A DNA stretch of 45,444 nucleotides from DASSKA01 sp035690905 (lineage in GTDB: Bacteria; Actinomycetota; Actinomycetes; Propionibacteriales; Nocardioidaceae). The stretch covers positions 1-45,444 of the forward strand of contig DASSKA010000220.1 in NCBI GenBank assembly GCA_035690905.1, read 5' to 3'. A program made the translations under genes and the position numbers. Below are positions 1-10,703 of the stretch, one piece after another. Below the pieces are notes generated by a model. It was not told the origin of the DNA and did no database searches. It was given only the letters and a program-made list of their open reading frames with translations. Every line of letters starts with the position of its first letter. The stretch's first letter is position 1.

Positions 1-98
1 CCCTGCTCGGCAGCCGGCTCGAGCAGCTCATCGCCGGCGTCCTCATCGATGCCCTGGACGTCGAGCAGGGGGTGGGCCGGGCCTGGCTGGCCCGGTGA
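1..98 (+). CDS. 3' end of an unidentified gene (partial)
   Basis: An open frame enters from the left edge, reads from base 3 and stops at TGA 96-98. It gives about 31 residues ending in GVGRAWLAR. The stretch is rich in Leu, Ala and Gly with a helical look (LLGSRLEQLIAGVLIDALDV) and has the third-position GC expected of coding DNA here. It ends 16 bp before the stop of the convergent pruA gene, the tight tail-to-tail spacing seen elsewhere in the window. Too little is present to name a family. Confidence 0.45.
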   Translation, partial: LLGSRLEQLIAGVLIDALDVEQGVGRAWLAR

Positions 99-114
99 CC
101 CCCGTCGTACTTGC

Positions 115-1743
<1,629 letters not shown>

Positions 1744-1781
1744 GGCACCGATCGTCCCAGACGCCCGGGGTTACCCCCAAG

Positions 1782-3182
1782 TCAGGCCTGGCGCCACCTC
1801 GGCGCCCTGCGACGAGCGGTGCCGACGGTGTCGAGCAGCTCCTCCAGGGACTCCTCGACACACTGCCCGAGGACATCGACGTCGGGGACGGCATCACGAT
1901 CCGCCGTGATGCCGAAGTACACCCCCGCGTCGTACGACGTGACGCCGACGGCAAGGGCGTGACCGGGAAGCAGCGGCTGCACCGGGTAGCTCTCCAGCAT
2001 GCGCGCGCCGACGGCGTACAAGGGCAACTGCGCACCGGGCACGTTGGTGACCAGGAGCTGGAAGCCGCGGCGGAGCTGCTGGCCGGCGACGCGGGAGCCG
2101 AGCAGGTGGAAGGTGGAGGCGGCGAAGCCGGCGACGTCGGCGATCCGGTCCGCGGCCACCGCGCGGCCGGTCTCCCGGTGCGCCTTGAGCGCGTAGGAGA
2201 CCTGGTGCAGCCGGACGACCGGGCTCGATTCGCCGACGGGCAGGTTGAGCAGCTGGCCGGTGACCTGGCTGCCGAGCGAGGTGGGCTCCAGGTCGGTGTC
2301 GATGACGCTCAGCGGCACCATCGCCCGCAGGCTACGGCCGCTGTGCACCGGCTCGGCGCGGGTCATCAGCCAGGCCCGCATCGCCCCGGTGAGGGTGGCG
2401 AGGACGACGTCGTTGACCGTGCCGCCGTGCGCCGTGCGGATCGCCCGGTAGTCGTCGAGCCGGGTTGCCACGGTCACGAACCGGCGCTGCTGGGACAGGG
2501 TGGCCAGGAACGGGGACTCCGGCACCGGCCGCGCCGCCGGCCCGCCCCCCGGCCGGGCCACCGCCCGGAGCAGCCCCTCGGCGTTGGACCTGACCGAGCC
2601 CACCGCGACCCGGGGGTCGCGTACCGAGGCGCCGAGCGCGTCCAGGAGGAGCGCGGAGGGGCTGGGGGTACGACGCGGGCGCCACTCCTCGTGCACGGTG
2701 GCCCGGGCCATCGGCTCCTCGTCGAGCAGCACCTGGGCGAGGTCGACGGTGACCACCCCGTCGACGAGGACCTGGTGCGACTTGGACAGCAGGGCGAAGC
2801 GGCCACCCTCGAGGCCCTCGACGAGGTAGAGCTCCCACAGTGGCCGGGTCGGGTCCAGACGACGGGACATGATCCGCGCCACCAGCTCGTGGAGCTGGGC
2901 CATCGAGCCCGGCCGGGGCAGGGCAGACCGCCGTACGTGGTAGCTGAGGTCGAAGTCGTCGTCGTCGACCCACACCGGGTTGGCCAGCCGGCCGGGGACG
3001 GTCTGGATCCGCTGGCGGTATCGCGGCACGAACGCCAGCCGGTCCGCGACCAGAGCGCGCAGCTGCTCGTGGTCGAAGCCGGCCTCTGCCGGCTCGAAGA
3101 CGCCGAGCGTGGCGTTGTGCCGCGGTGCGGTGGCCGGCTCGGCCAGGAAGGCAAGCTCGGTGCGGCTGAGTCGGTCGACCAT
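1782..3182 (-). CDS. WS/DGAT-family O-acyltransferase (wax ester/triacylglycerol synthase-like)
   Basis: The 466-residue protein has the full WS/DGAT fold. An N-terminal MVDRLSRTELAFL start is followed by the acyltransferase half with PTRPLWELYLVEGL. The C-terminal DUF1298-like half contains the conserved TNVPG...PLY segment near residue 385. Family members transfer acyl groups from acyl-CoA to long-chain alcohols or diacylglycerol at the membrane. The catalytic HHxxxDG motif reads HQVLVDG (residues 136-142), so the second histidine, the general base in characterised members, is glutamine. Activity as a classical wax ester/TAG synthase is therefore uncertain. The ATG at 3182 has a good AGGAG about 10 nt upstream. 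It lies just upstream of pruA and may be co-transcribed with it, with no obvious functional link. Confidence 0.88.
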   Translation of the reverse strand: MVDRLSRTELAFLAEPATAPRHNATLGVFEPAEAGFDHEQLRALVADRLAFVPRYRQRIQTVPGRLANPVWVDDDDFDLSYHVRRSALPRPGSMAQLHELVARIMSRRLDPTRPLWELYLVEGLEGGRFALLSKSHQVLVDGVVTVDLAQVLLDEEPMARATVHEEWRPRRTPSPSALLLDALGASVRDPRVAVGSVRSNAEGLLRAVARPGGGPAARPVPESPFLATLSQQRRFVTVATRLDDYRAIRTAHGGTVNDVVLATLTGAMRAWLMTRAEPVHSGRSLRAMVPLSVIDTDLEPTSLGSQVTGQLLNLPVGESSPVVRLHQVSYALKAHRETGRAVAADRIADVAGFAASTFHLLGSRVAGQQLRRGFQLLVTNVPGAQLPLYAVGARMLESYPVQPLLPGHALAVGVTSYDAGVYFGITADRDAVPDVDVLGQCVEESLEELLDTVGTARRRAPRWRQA

Positions 3183-3210
3183 CGGCGCCCTTCTCCTACG
3201 ACGGCGGTTC

Positions 3211-3219
3211 TTGTCCCCA
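3211..3219 (+). promoter_or_regulatory. DnaA-box-like nonamer TTGTCCCCA
   Basis: TTGTCCCCA differs at one position from the actinobacterial DnaA box TTGTCCACA. It lies in the 45-bp gap between the end of the MinD/CpaE-like gene and the start of the acyltransferase gene. The 10-mer TTGTCCCCAG here is identical to the left arm of the inverted repeat at 6348-6379. Function is inferred only from similarity and repetition. Confidence 0.35.
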
Positions 3220-3227
3220 GTCTGCCC

Positions 3228-4499
3228 TCACCGGCTCCGTCGACGCCCCTGCCTCCGCCCGAGGAGCGCACGCCGGGCCCTGCCTTCGACGCCGAGCAAC
3301 CCGTCCACGAGCCCTGCGAGCCCTCTGCGCAGCGAGGAGTCCCCGCACTCGGACAGGCTGCGGCCGGCGACCAGGGCACGGTCCACCGCCGCTCGGTCGT
3401 CGGGGAGCAGGTGGACACCGGCGGTGCTGGTCGCGAAGTCCCCGAGCAGGGATCGGACGTCGGCCTCCTTCCAGCGCAGCGATGCCCGGGTCCGGTTCAC
3501 CACGACCCGGACGGTCGCGCCCAGCCCGAGGCCGCGCAGCTCGACCAGGCCACGGGCCAGCCGGGACAGCCCGACCGGGTCGGCGGCCCCGACGACCACG
3601 ATCTCCTCGGCGGCTTCCAAGGCCGTGAACGTCATCTCGTTGCGCTGCACCGGCGTCTCGACGGCGGACGAGTCGGCCTCGAGGCTGAAGCCGGTGTCGA
3701 GCACGAGGTGGTCGTCCACGGTGGCGGCCACCGCGAGCAGGGCGGCAAAGGCCGGGGCGCGCACCTCGCTCCAGCGGTCCGCGCGGGGCAGCCCGGTCAG
3801 CAGCCGAAGGCCGGGGCCGACCTGCCGGGCCAGGCCGACGAGCCGAGCCTGGTCGAGGTGTCCGGCGTTGGCCATCCGTGCCGCGGCGAGCAGGCCGGAG
3901 ACCTCGTCGAGGACGCCGAGATGCTGTGCGACCGTTCCGCCGTACGGGTCGGCGTCGACCAGGAACGCCCGGTTGCCGCGACGAGCCAGCTCGGCCGCGA
4001 CGCCGACGGCGACCGTCGTACGCCCGGGAGCCCCTGCCGGCCCCCACACCGCGACGACCGTCCCCGCACGGGACCCGCCAGGATCCGCCGTTGTCGCCAC
4101 GTCGACCGGTGCGGGAGTGGAGGCAGCCACGTCCCTGCCCGCCGAGCGCAGGACGTCGACCAGACCGCCCAGGTCGGTGTCCGTGACCAGCCCGCCGACG
4201 CCCAGCCGGTCCGCGCGGGCCGTGACACCGTGGGCGAGCTGCTCCATCCCGGCCACCATCACCACACCGACACCTGCGTTGCGCAGCCCGGCGACGCTCT
4301 CTGCGTCCAGACCGGGCAGGTCCGCGGAGACCAGCGCCGCACGTGCCTGGCCCGTCGACGCGCTCACGAGGAGGTCGCTCAGGTCGACGCAGCGCTTGAG
4401 GAGCAGCACCGCCGGCTCGGCGGCCCTGAGCCGCTCCAGGGCCGTGGCCTCCCACGCCGCTCCGGACGCGGCCACGAGCACCGGCAGCGCGCCGCTCAC
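3228..4499 (-). CDS. MinD/CpaE-like P-loop ATPase with degenerate N-terminal domain
   Basis: The 423-residue protein has two parts. Residues 1-125 resemble a degenerate receiver-like domain as in CpaE. The rest is a ParA/MinD-type ATPase, with the P-loop at WGPAGAPGRTT (152-162), FLVDADPYGG near 180 and LVLDTGFSLEAD as the Walker B region. The P-loop has arginine (R160) where the family has the invariant lysine of GK[TS]T. The start is GTG at 4499, overlapping the SAF gene stop by 4 nt (GTGA), so the two are translationally coupled. CpaE proteins localise Tad/Flp pilus machinery, but no TadA, TadB/C or pilin gene is present, so a pilus role is not supported. A membrane-site positioning or septum-related role is possible. 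This gene type is often annotated only as an AAA or MinD-like ATPase. Confidence 0.8.
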   Translation of the reverse strand: MSGALPVLVAASGAAWEATALERLRAAEPAVLLLKRCVDLSDLLVSASTGQARAALVSADLPGLDAESVAGLRNAGVGVVMVAGMEQLAHGVTARADRLGVGGLVTDTDLGGLVDVLRSAGRDVAASTPAPVDVATTADPGGSRAGTVVAVWGPAGAPGRTTVAVGVAAELARRGNRAFLVDADPYGGTVAQHLGVLDEVSGLLAAARMANAGHLDQARLVGLARQVGPGLRLLTGLPRADRWSEVRAPAFAALLAVAATVDDHLVLDTGFSLEADSSAVETPVQRNEMTFTALEAAEEIVVVGAADPVGLSRLARGLVELRGLGLGATVRVVVNRTRASLRWKEADVRSLLGDFATSTAGVHLLPDDRAAVDRALVAGRSLSECGDSSLRRGLAGLVDGLLGVEGRARRALLGRRQGRRRSR

Positions 4500-5191
4500 C
4501 GACCGTCCTGCTTGACGAGCACCACGGTGCCGGTCGCTGCCCGCGAGAGCGCGGAGGGGAGCGCGGCCTCCTTCGCCGGTGGAACCGCCACCACCACCTG
4601 GCGGTTGGAGGCCGGGCCGAGCGAGCTTCCGGTCGCTGGGACAGCCACCACGGTGACGTCGTCGAAGACCCGGACGGCGCGCCGCGGGCCGGTGTCGGTC
4701 GCCGAGGCGGCCGAGGCATCCGGAGCGACCCACACGTCGACGACGGAGCCCAGGCGCACCGAGGCGGGGACCGCGTCGGCGGCCACCGAGAGGGGAACCT
4801 CGAGGACGTGGTGCGCAGCGGCGCTGCCGAGCGCCGCGCGCGGCAGCAGCTCTCCGGCGCCGAGGTCCCGCGTGACCACCGACGCTGCCGGCACGGCGGC
4901 TGCAGACACGTACCGGTCCGCGTCGGCAGCGTCGAAGAACCGCACATGTCGCAGCACCAGGTCGTCCGCGCCGACCCTCGAGCCCTTGGCCAGGTCGTGG
5001 CGGAGAGCCCACACGGGCACCGAGTCGTCGGCGTGGGCGAGCAGGCGGGCGCCGAGCAGCACCGACCCAGCGACCAGCACGATCCCGATGATCAGGCGAG
5101 GGTCCCGCCAGAGGGCGCGGTCGTGGCGCCGGGCCACCGGGGACGTCTCCGGAACACCGGTACGAGTCGTCGCGCTCACGCCCGCCATCAT
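4496..5191 (-). CDS. SAF-domain membrane-anchored protein (CpaB/FlgA-like)
   Basis: The 231-residue product begins at the tandem ATGs 5191/5188 (MMAGVSATTR). Longer upstream readings would run through the HTH gene's promoter and lack coding character. A charged N-terminus is followed by one membrane helix (about residues 28-47, LIIGIVLVAGSVLLGARLLA). A SAF domain then covers about residues 48-115, with the LRHDLAKGSRVGADDLVLRH pattern and RDLGAGELL. The remainder is beta-rich and ends VVLVKQDGR. SAF domains occur in CpaB, FlgA and antifreeze/sialic acid synthase proteins and often bind polymers. It is coupled to the downstream ATPase gene, suggesting a membrane anchor and ATPase pair. The two lack any other Tad pilus genes. 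The upstream region carries a perfect DnaA-box match and a GCAAA direct repeat. Confidence 0.75.
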   Translation of the reverse strand: MMAGVSATTRTGVPETSPVARRHDRALWRDPRLIIGIVLVAGSVLLGARLLAHADDSVPVWALRHDLAKGSRVGADDLVLRHVRFFDAADADRYVSAAAVPAASVVTRDLGAGELLPRAALGSAAAHHVLEVPLSVAADAVPASVRLGSVVDVWVAPDASAASATDTGPRRAVRVFDDVTVVAVPATGSSLGPASNRQVVVAVPPAKEAALPSALSRAATGTVVLVKQDGR

Positions 5192-5217
5192 GGTGGGTCC
5201 GAGGGGCCACAGCTGGA

Positions 5218-5226
5218 TTGTCCACA
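5218..5226 (+). promoter_or_regulatory. DnaA box, exact TTGTCCACA match
   Basis: TTGTCCACA is the consensus DnaA box of Streptomyces and mycobacteria. It lies 27 nt upstream of the SAF gene start and abuts the AGGCAAA direct repeat (5226-5242), sharing one base with it. No origin features (dnaA, dnaN, a dense box cluster) are nearby, so a regulatory DnaA site or a look-alike operator is more likely than an origin. Confidence 0.45.
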
Positions 5227-5242
5227 GGCAAACGCAGGCAAA
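5226..5242 (+). repeat. 10-bp-period direct repeat AGGCAAA-N3-AGGCAAA
   Basis: AGGCAAA occurs at 5226-5232 and again at 5236-5242, one helical turn apart, in the 90-bp region between the divergent SAF and HTH genes. A related pair, GCAAAC at 6416-6421 and 6426-6431 with the same 10-bp period, lies in the next divergent intergenic region. BldC-type proteins bind head-to-tail on direct repeats with about this spacing, and the adjacent HTH gene encodes a BldC-like protein. The assignment is inference. Confidence 0.5.
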
Positions 5243-5273
5243 GAGTCGCGAACGGCCGCACCTGCTGGCAGAG

Positions 5274-5282
5274 TTGTCCCCA
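5274..5282 (+). promoter_or_regulatory. DnaA-box-like nonamer overlapping the HTH gene start
   Basis: TTGTCCCCA ends on the A of the ATG start codon of the small HTH gene. It has one mismatch to the actinobacterial DnaA box. A protein bound here would block initiation or early transcription of the HTH gene. Confidence 0.3.
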
Positions 5283-5542
5283 TGGCAGGCATGGACACGC
5301 CGCGGTTTCTCCAGCTCTCCGACGTCGCGGAGATCCTGAACACCTCGACCGCGCAGGTGTACGCGCTGGTGCGGCGCGGCGACCTGCCGGCCATCAAGCT
5401 CGGCGGACGCGGCCAGTGGCGGGTGGAGAACAGCGAGCTGGAGGCCTACATCGCGCGCCTGTACGACGAGACGAGGTCGTTCGTGAACGAGCACCCGTAC
5501 GTCGACACGCCGGCTGACAGCGAGGGCTCCGGCCGGCGCTGA
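5282..5542 (+). CDS. Small MerR/excisionase-type HTH DNA-binding protein (BldC-like)
   Basis: The 86-residue protein has a single winged helix-turn-helix domain. FLQLSDVAEILNTSTAQVYA forms the helices and ALVRRGDLPAIKLGGRGQWR the turn and wing (residues about 8-50), followed by SELEAYIARLYDETR. This is the HTH_17/excisionase arrangement shared with BldC. The acidic tail after residue 65 is less conserved. ATG 5282 is preferred over 5291 because the residues between fit the family lead, although no good Shine-Dalgarno precedes either. It is transcribed away from the SAF/ATPase pair and is the best candidate regulator of the GCAAA repeats beside it. Small free-standing proteins of this kind are usually transcription factors; a role in excision is not indicated because there is no integrase. 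Confidence 0.8.
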   Translation: MAGMDTPRFLQLSDVAEILNTSTAQVYALVRRGDLPAIKLGGRGQWRVENSELEAYIARLYDETRSFVNEHPYVDTPADSEGSGRR

Positions 5543-5594
5543 TCAGGGCGGCCGGCCCGGCTCGTCACACGGAGACGTCGCGCTCGTGGAACAA

Positions 5595-5631
5595 AGGAGC
5601 GCTGTGGTCACTATGTGGCACCAGCGCTCCT
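5595..5631. terminator. Perfect 10-bp inverted repeat between convergent genes (candidate bidirectional terminator)
   Basis: AGGAGCGCTG (5595-5604) pairs with CAGCGCTCCT (5622-5631) around a 17-nt loop in which further TG/CA pairing is possible. It lies 53 nt beyond the HTH gene stop and 91 nt beyond the end of the opposing gene. There is no T-run, as is common in high-GC actinobacteria. A protein-binding palindrome is the alternative. The rest of the 179-bp gap shows no convincing gene. Confidence 0.45.
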
Positions 5632-5721
5632 ACGTCGACCCGGACGGCGCAGCCTCGAGGCAGCTCGTGTGACCCGTTGTCGTCACGATCCCGCGGGCGA
5701 CTGGGGTAGGAGGGCGGGGGG

Positions 5722-6330
5722 CTAGCTGCTCCGGAAGGCAGCCACCCAACGCAAGGACACGAGCTCCGCGCGGGGCTCGGACTCACCGGGCTCTGAATGC
5801 CTGACCAGCTCGACGAAGTCGGCACCCACCCGCCCGATCACGCCGGAGCAGCTGCTGCCGTCGAGGTGGTGCACCAAGACGCCGGCCCGTGAGCGCGCCA
5901 GCCCGCGCAGCACCGACCCGATGCCCAGCCGCGCCGTGACCGGTCGGGCCGCCTCGCTGACCGCGAGCTCGGACGCCCCGTGCACGGTGCGCAGAGCGGC
6001 GATCCGCACGATCCAGTCGAAGGCAGGCCCCTCGCTCACGCCTCCGCGCGCACCTCGGACACCGAGCCACTCGGGCCCGACGCGGCGTACCTGCCCCTCG
6101 ATCCGGCCCACGCCGACCACCCCGAGCCGCACGTGCAGACCCATCGAGGCGTGCAGCCGGGCGGCCAGTCCGACCGCGGCGTACTCCCCCTGCGCCCGGT
6201 CGGCGACCTCCGCGTCCCGTTCGGCGAGCTGGAGCGCCTCGGCCTGCTGCTCGAGGTCCTCGAACAGCGTGGCCATGGGCTCCTCGAAGGGGCCCTCGGA
6301 CGAGCCCGTGGGGGACCCCGTGAAGGACAT
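5722..6330 (-). CDS. Conserved actinobacterial hypothetical protein (often labelled Fis-family regulator)
   Basis: The 202-residue protein starts at ATG 6330 (MSFTGSPTGS). An N-terminal helical segment, ATLFEDLEQQAEALQLAERD (about residues 20-40), leads into a beta-rich region with repeated short motifs, VGRIEGQVRRVGPEWLGV and SSCSGVIGRVGADFVELV. These look like two Sm/SH3-like barrel halves. Proteins of this pattern are common in actinobacteria and are often called Fis-family transcriptional regulators, but no HTH is visible, so I do not adopt that name. It is divergent from the LysM gene. The intergenic region has a TTGTCCCCAG inverted repeat 18-49 nt upstream of this start. Function is unknown. 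Confidence 0.7.
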   Translation of the reverse strand: MSFTGSPTGSSEGPFEEPMATLFEDLEQQAEALQLAERDAEVADRAQGEYAAVGLAARLHASMGLHVRLGVVGVGRIEGQVRRVGPEWLGVRGARGGVSEGPAFDWIVRIAALRTVHGASELAVSEAARPVTARLGIGSVLRGLARSRAGVLVHHLDGSSCSGVIGRVGADFVELVRHSEPGESEPRAELVSLRWVAAFRSS

Positions 6331-6347
6331 GGCAGGACGCTCCCCCC

Positions 6348-6379
6348 TTGTCCCCAGCACTGTCAACACCTGGGGACAA
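6348..6379. promoter_or_regulatory. Inverted repeat TTGTCCCCAG-N12-CTGGGGACAA (paired DnaA-box-like operator)
   Basis: Two perfect 10-bp arms (6348-6357 and 6370-6379) flank 12 nt between the divergent 5722-6330 and LysM genes. Each arm contains a one-mismatch DnaA box in opposite orientation. The arm centres are about two helical turns apart, which suits a dimeric binder. Its position 18-49 nt before the minus-strand gene favours an operator over a terminator. Confidence 0.5.
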
Positions 6380-6415
6380 ACAGTTGCAGACACGGCAGAA
6401 CAGGAGCTAGAAAGG

Positions 6416-6431
6416 GCAAACACACGCAAAC
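6416..6431 (+). repeat. 10-bp-period direct repeat GCAAAC-N4-GCAAAC
   Basis: GCAAAC occurs at 6416-6421 and 6426-6431, ending 18 nt before the LysM gene start. It has the same core and period as the repeat at 5226-5242, and both regions also hold TTGTCCNCA motifs. The shared layout suggests common control of the two divergent gene pairs. Confidence 0.45.
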
Positions 6432-6449
6432 GAAGGCTTTGGGGTCGAC

Positions 6450-7163
6450 ATGACGAGGTTGCGACTGCTCGTCGCCGTGCGAGCGCTCGTGCTGGTGGGG
6501 GTGGCCGGTGCGCTCGGTGCGGGCGTCCGCGAGCTGGCCTGTCCCCCGCTCGTCGCCGTGCTGGCACCCCCGCACGACGTGGCCTTCGCTGACCTGCTGG
6601 AGGCGCTGTGTGCGGCGCTGCTGGTGGCCGGCTGGTTGTGGCTCCAGGTCGCCGCAGTCTCACTGGCCGTGGCGGCGGGTGCCCGCTTCATCCGTCGCCC
6701 CGGGCTGGCGGAGCTTGCCGACCGAGTGGCGGGCCGGACCACGCCCGCTGCGCTGCGCCGGCTGGTGATCGCGGGATGCGGTGTGGCGCTCAGCGCCGGT
6801 GCCGTCGTGCTGCCCGCCTCGGCGATGACCCGGGCCGCTCCGCACGCGAGGCCGGGGCCGATCGCCCGGCTCGAGGCGCCGGACCTGGCGGGCCTGCCGT
6901 TGCCGGACCGGACGACGCGCTCACCCCTGTCCGGCCGCGTGGCCGGTCTGCCGCAGCGCTGGCTGACCGTGCACCCCGGTGACTCACTGTGGGCGATCGC
7001 CCGCCGGCTGCTGCGCCCCGGCGCAGACGACCAGGAGGTCGCCGGCGCCTGCCTCCGGCTCGCCTCAGCGAACCGTGCGGCGATCGGCGCTGATCCGGAC
7101 CTGATCCTCCCCGGGACCCGGCTCCGGGTTCCCGACCACCTCTACCGAAGGGAATCCACGTGA
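6450..7163 (+). CDS. LysM-domain membrane protein
   Basis: The 237-residue protein has three hydrophobic segments: about residues 5-28, 48-75 and 103-127. A linker rich in Pro, Arg and Ala precedes one LysM domain near residues 182-230 (LTVHPGDSLWAIARRLL to DLILPGTRLRVP). LysM binds N-acetylglucosamine-containing glycans such as peptidoglycan. The topology suggests a membrane anchor displaying LysM outside the cell. Its stop overlaps the next gene start (GTGA at 7160-7163), so the two are coupled. The promoter region carries the GCAAAC repeat and the TTGTCCCCAG inverted repeat. No catalytic domain is present, so a scaffold or wall-sensing role is likely. Confidence 0.85.
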   Translation: MTRLRLLVAVRALVLVGVAGALGAGVRELACPPLVAVLAPPHDVAFADLLEALCAALLVAGWLWLQVAAVSLAVAAGARFIRRPGLAELADRVAGRTTPAALRRLVIAGCGVALSAGAVVLPASAMTRAAPHARPGPIARLEAPDLAGLPLPDRTTRSPLSGRVAGLPQRWLTVHPGDSLWAIARRLLRPGADDQEVAGACLRLASANRAAIGADPDLILPGTRLRVPDHLYRREST

Positions 7164-7738
7164 GTCCGACCACATCTCCGAGGCCCCCGCTGGCCCGGCT
7201 GGCCACCGTCACCCACCTGTCGGACGCGGGTCCGGGCTCGATGGACCCGGTGCCCGTCGCCGCCGTCCAGGGAACACTGGCCCTCGACCTGCGCAGCTGC
7301 CCGGCACCGCCGGAACCGCCGGAGCTGTGGCTCGCCTCCGGCGAGAGCGCCGCGAACCCTGCAGAGGACCGGGCAGAAGGCCGGACAGACGACCGGGCTG
7401 ACGACCGCGCAGTGCAGGCGTGGTCCGCCAAGTTCGCCCAGGCAGTGCTCGAGGTGCTCGGCGGCGACCGGCCGCTGTCGCAGCTGTTGCGCTGGACCGA
7501 CATCCGCGTCTACCAGGACCTGACCCGCAGGGTGCAGATCCTCAGCCGCCGGGCGCCGGCCACGCAGCGGCTGCGCACCATCCGTCCGCAGGTGTGCAGC
7601 GTGCGCGTCTTCCGGCCGAACCCGCTCGCAGCGGAGGTCAGCGTGCACGTGCGGCACGGGCAGCGGTCACGAGCCCTCGCCGCCCGCCTGGAGCTCACCG
7701 GAGGCCGGTGGCAGTGCACCGCCCTCCAGTTCGGATGA
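7160..7738 (+). CDS. Rv3235-family protein
   Basis: The 192-residue protein starts at GTG 7160. Its N-terminal third is low-complexity and acidic/arginine-rich, with an imperfect repeat (DRAEGRTDDRADDRA, about residues 74-88). The C-terminal 100 residues (AQAVLEVLGGDRPLSQLLRW, then CSVRVFRPNPLAAEVSVHV and ALAARLELTGGRWQCTALQFG) are the conserved Rv3235-type domain, which ends as usual in a W-x-C-x-x-L pattern. Homologues sit next to secA in many actinobacteria, including M. tuberculosis, as here. The biochemical function is not known. It ends 3 bp from the convergent secA stop, leaving no room for an intergenic terminator. Confidence 0.8.
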   Translation: MSPTTSPRPPLARLATVTHLSDAGPGSMDPVPVAAVQGTLALDLRSCPAPPEPPELWLASGESAANPAEDRAEGRTDDRADDRAVQAWSAKFAQAVLEVLGGDRPLSQLLRWTDIRVYQDLTRRVQILSRRAPATQRLRTIRPQVCSVRVFRPNPLAAEVSVHVRHGQRSRALAARLELTGGRWQCTALQFG

Positions 7739-7741
7739 GCC

Positions 7742-10561
<2,820 letters not shown>

Positions 10562-10703
10562 GAGTGTGAGCTCCTGTTGTCGTGTGTTTCGGTACGCCGG
10601 TCGGACCCGACGGTCGGCCGGATCCTGACCGGTGCCGCTGCCATGGTACCCAGCGAGTCGCAGGCTCGTGGGGCTCCGGCCTTCCAGCCCGCGTGGACAG
10701 CGT

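Noticed and set aside
1959..5339. Very long plus-strand open frame (over 1100 codons) opposite pruA/acyltransferase/ATPase genes
   Set aside because: It is a GC-rich antisense shadow. The minus-strand frames carry recognisable domains, and the plus frame has low-complexity Gly/Arg/Pro/Val composition.
5565..5825. Possible 86-aa minus-strand gene in the gap after the HTH gene
   Set aside because: It overlaps the end of the real 5722-6330 gene in another frame, is Ser/Pro-rich and has no ribosome-binding site.
3200..6400. Replication origin suggested by DnaA-like boxes
   Set aside because: There is no dnaA/dnaN neighbourhood, no AT-rich unwinding region and too few boxes; regulatory sites are more plausible.
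6331..6449. c-di-AMP (ydaO) riboswitch upstream of the LysM gene
   Set aside because: The 119-bp region is dominated by the inverted repeat and the GCAAAC direct repeat; the conserved ydaO core is not visible.
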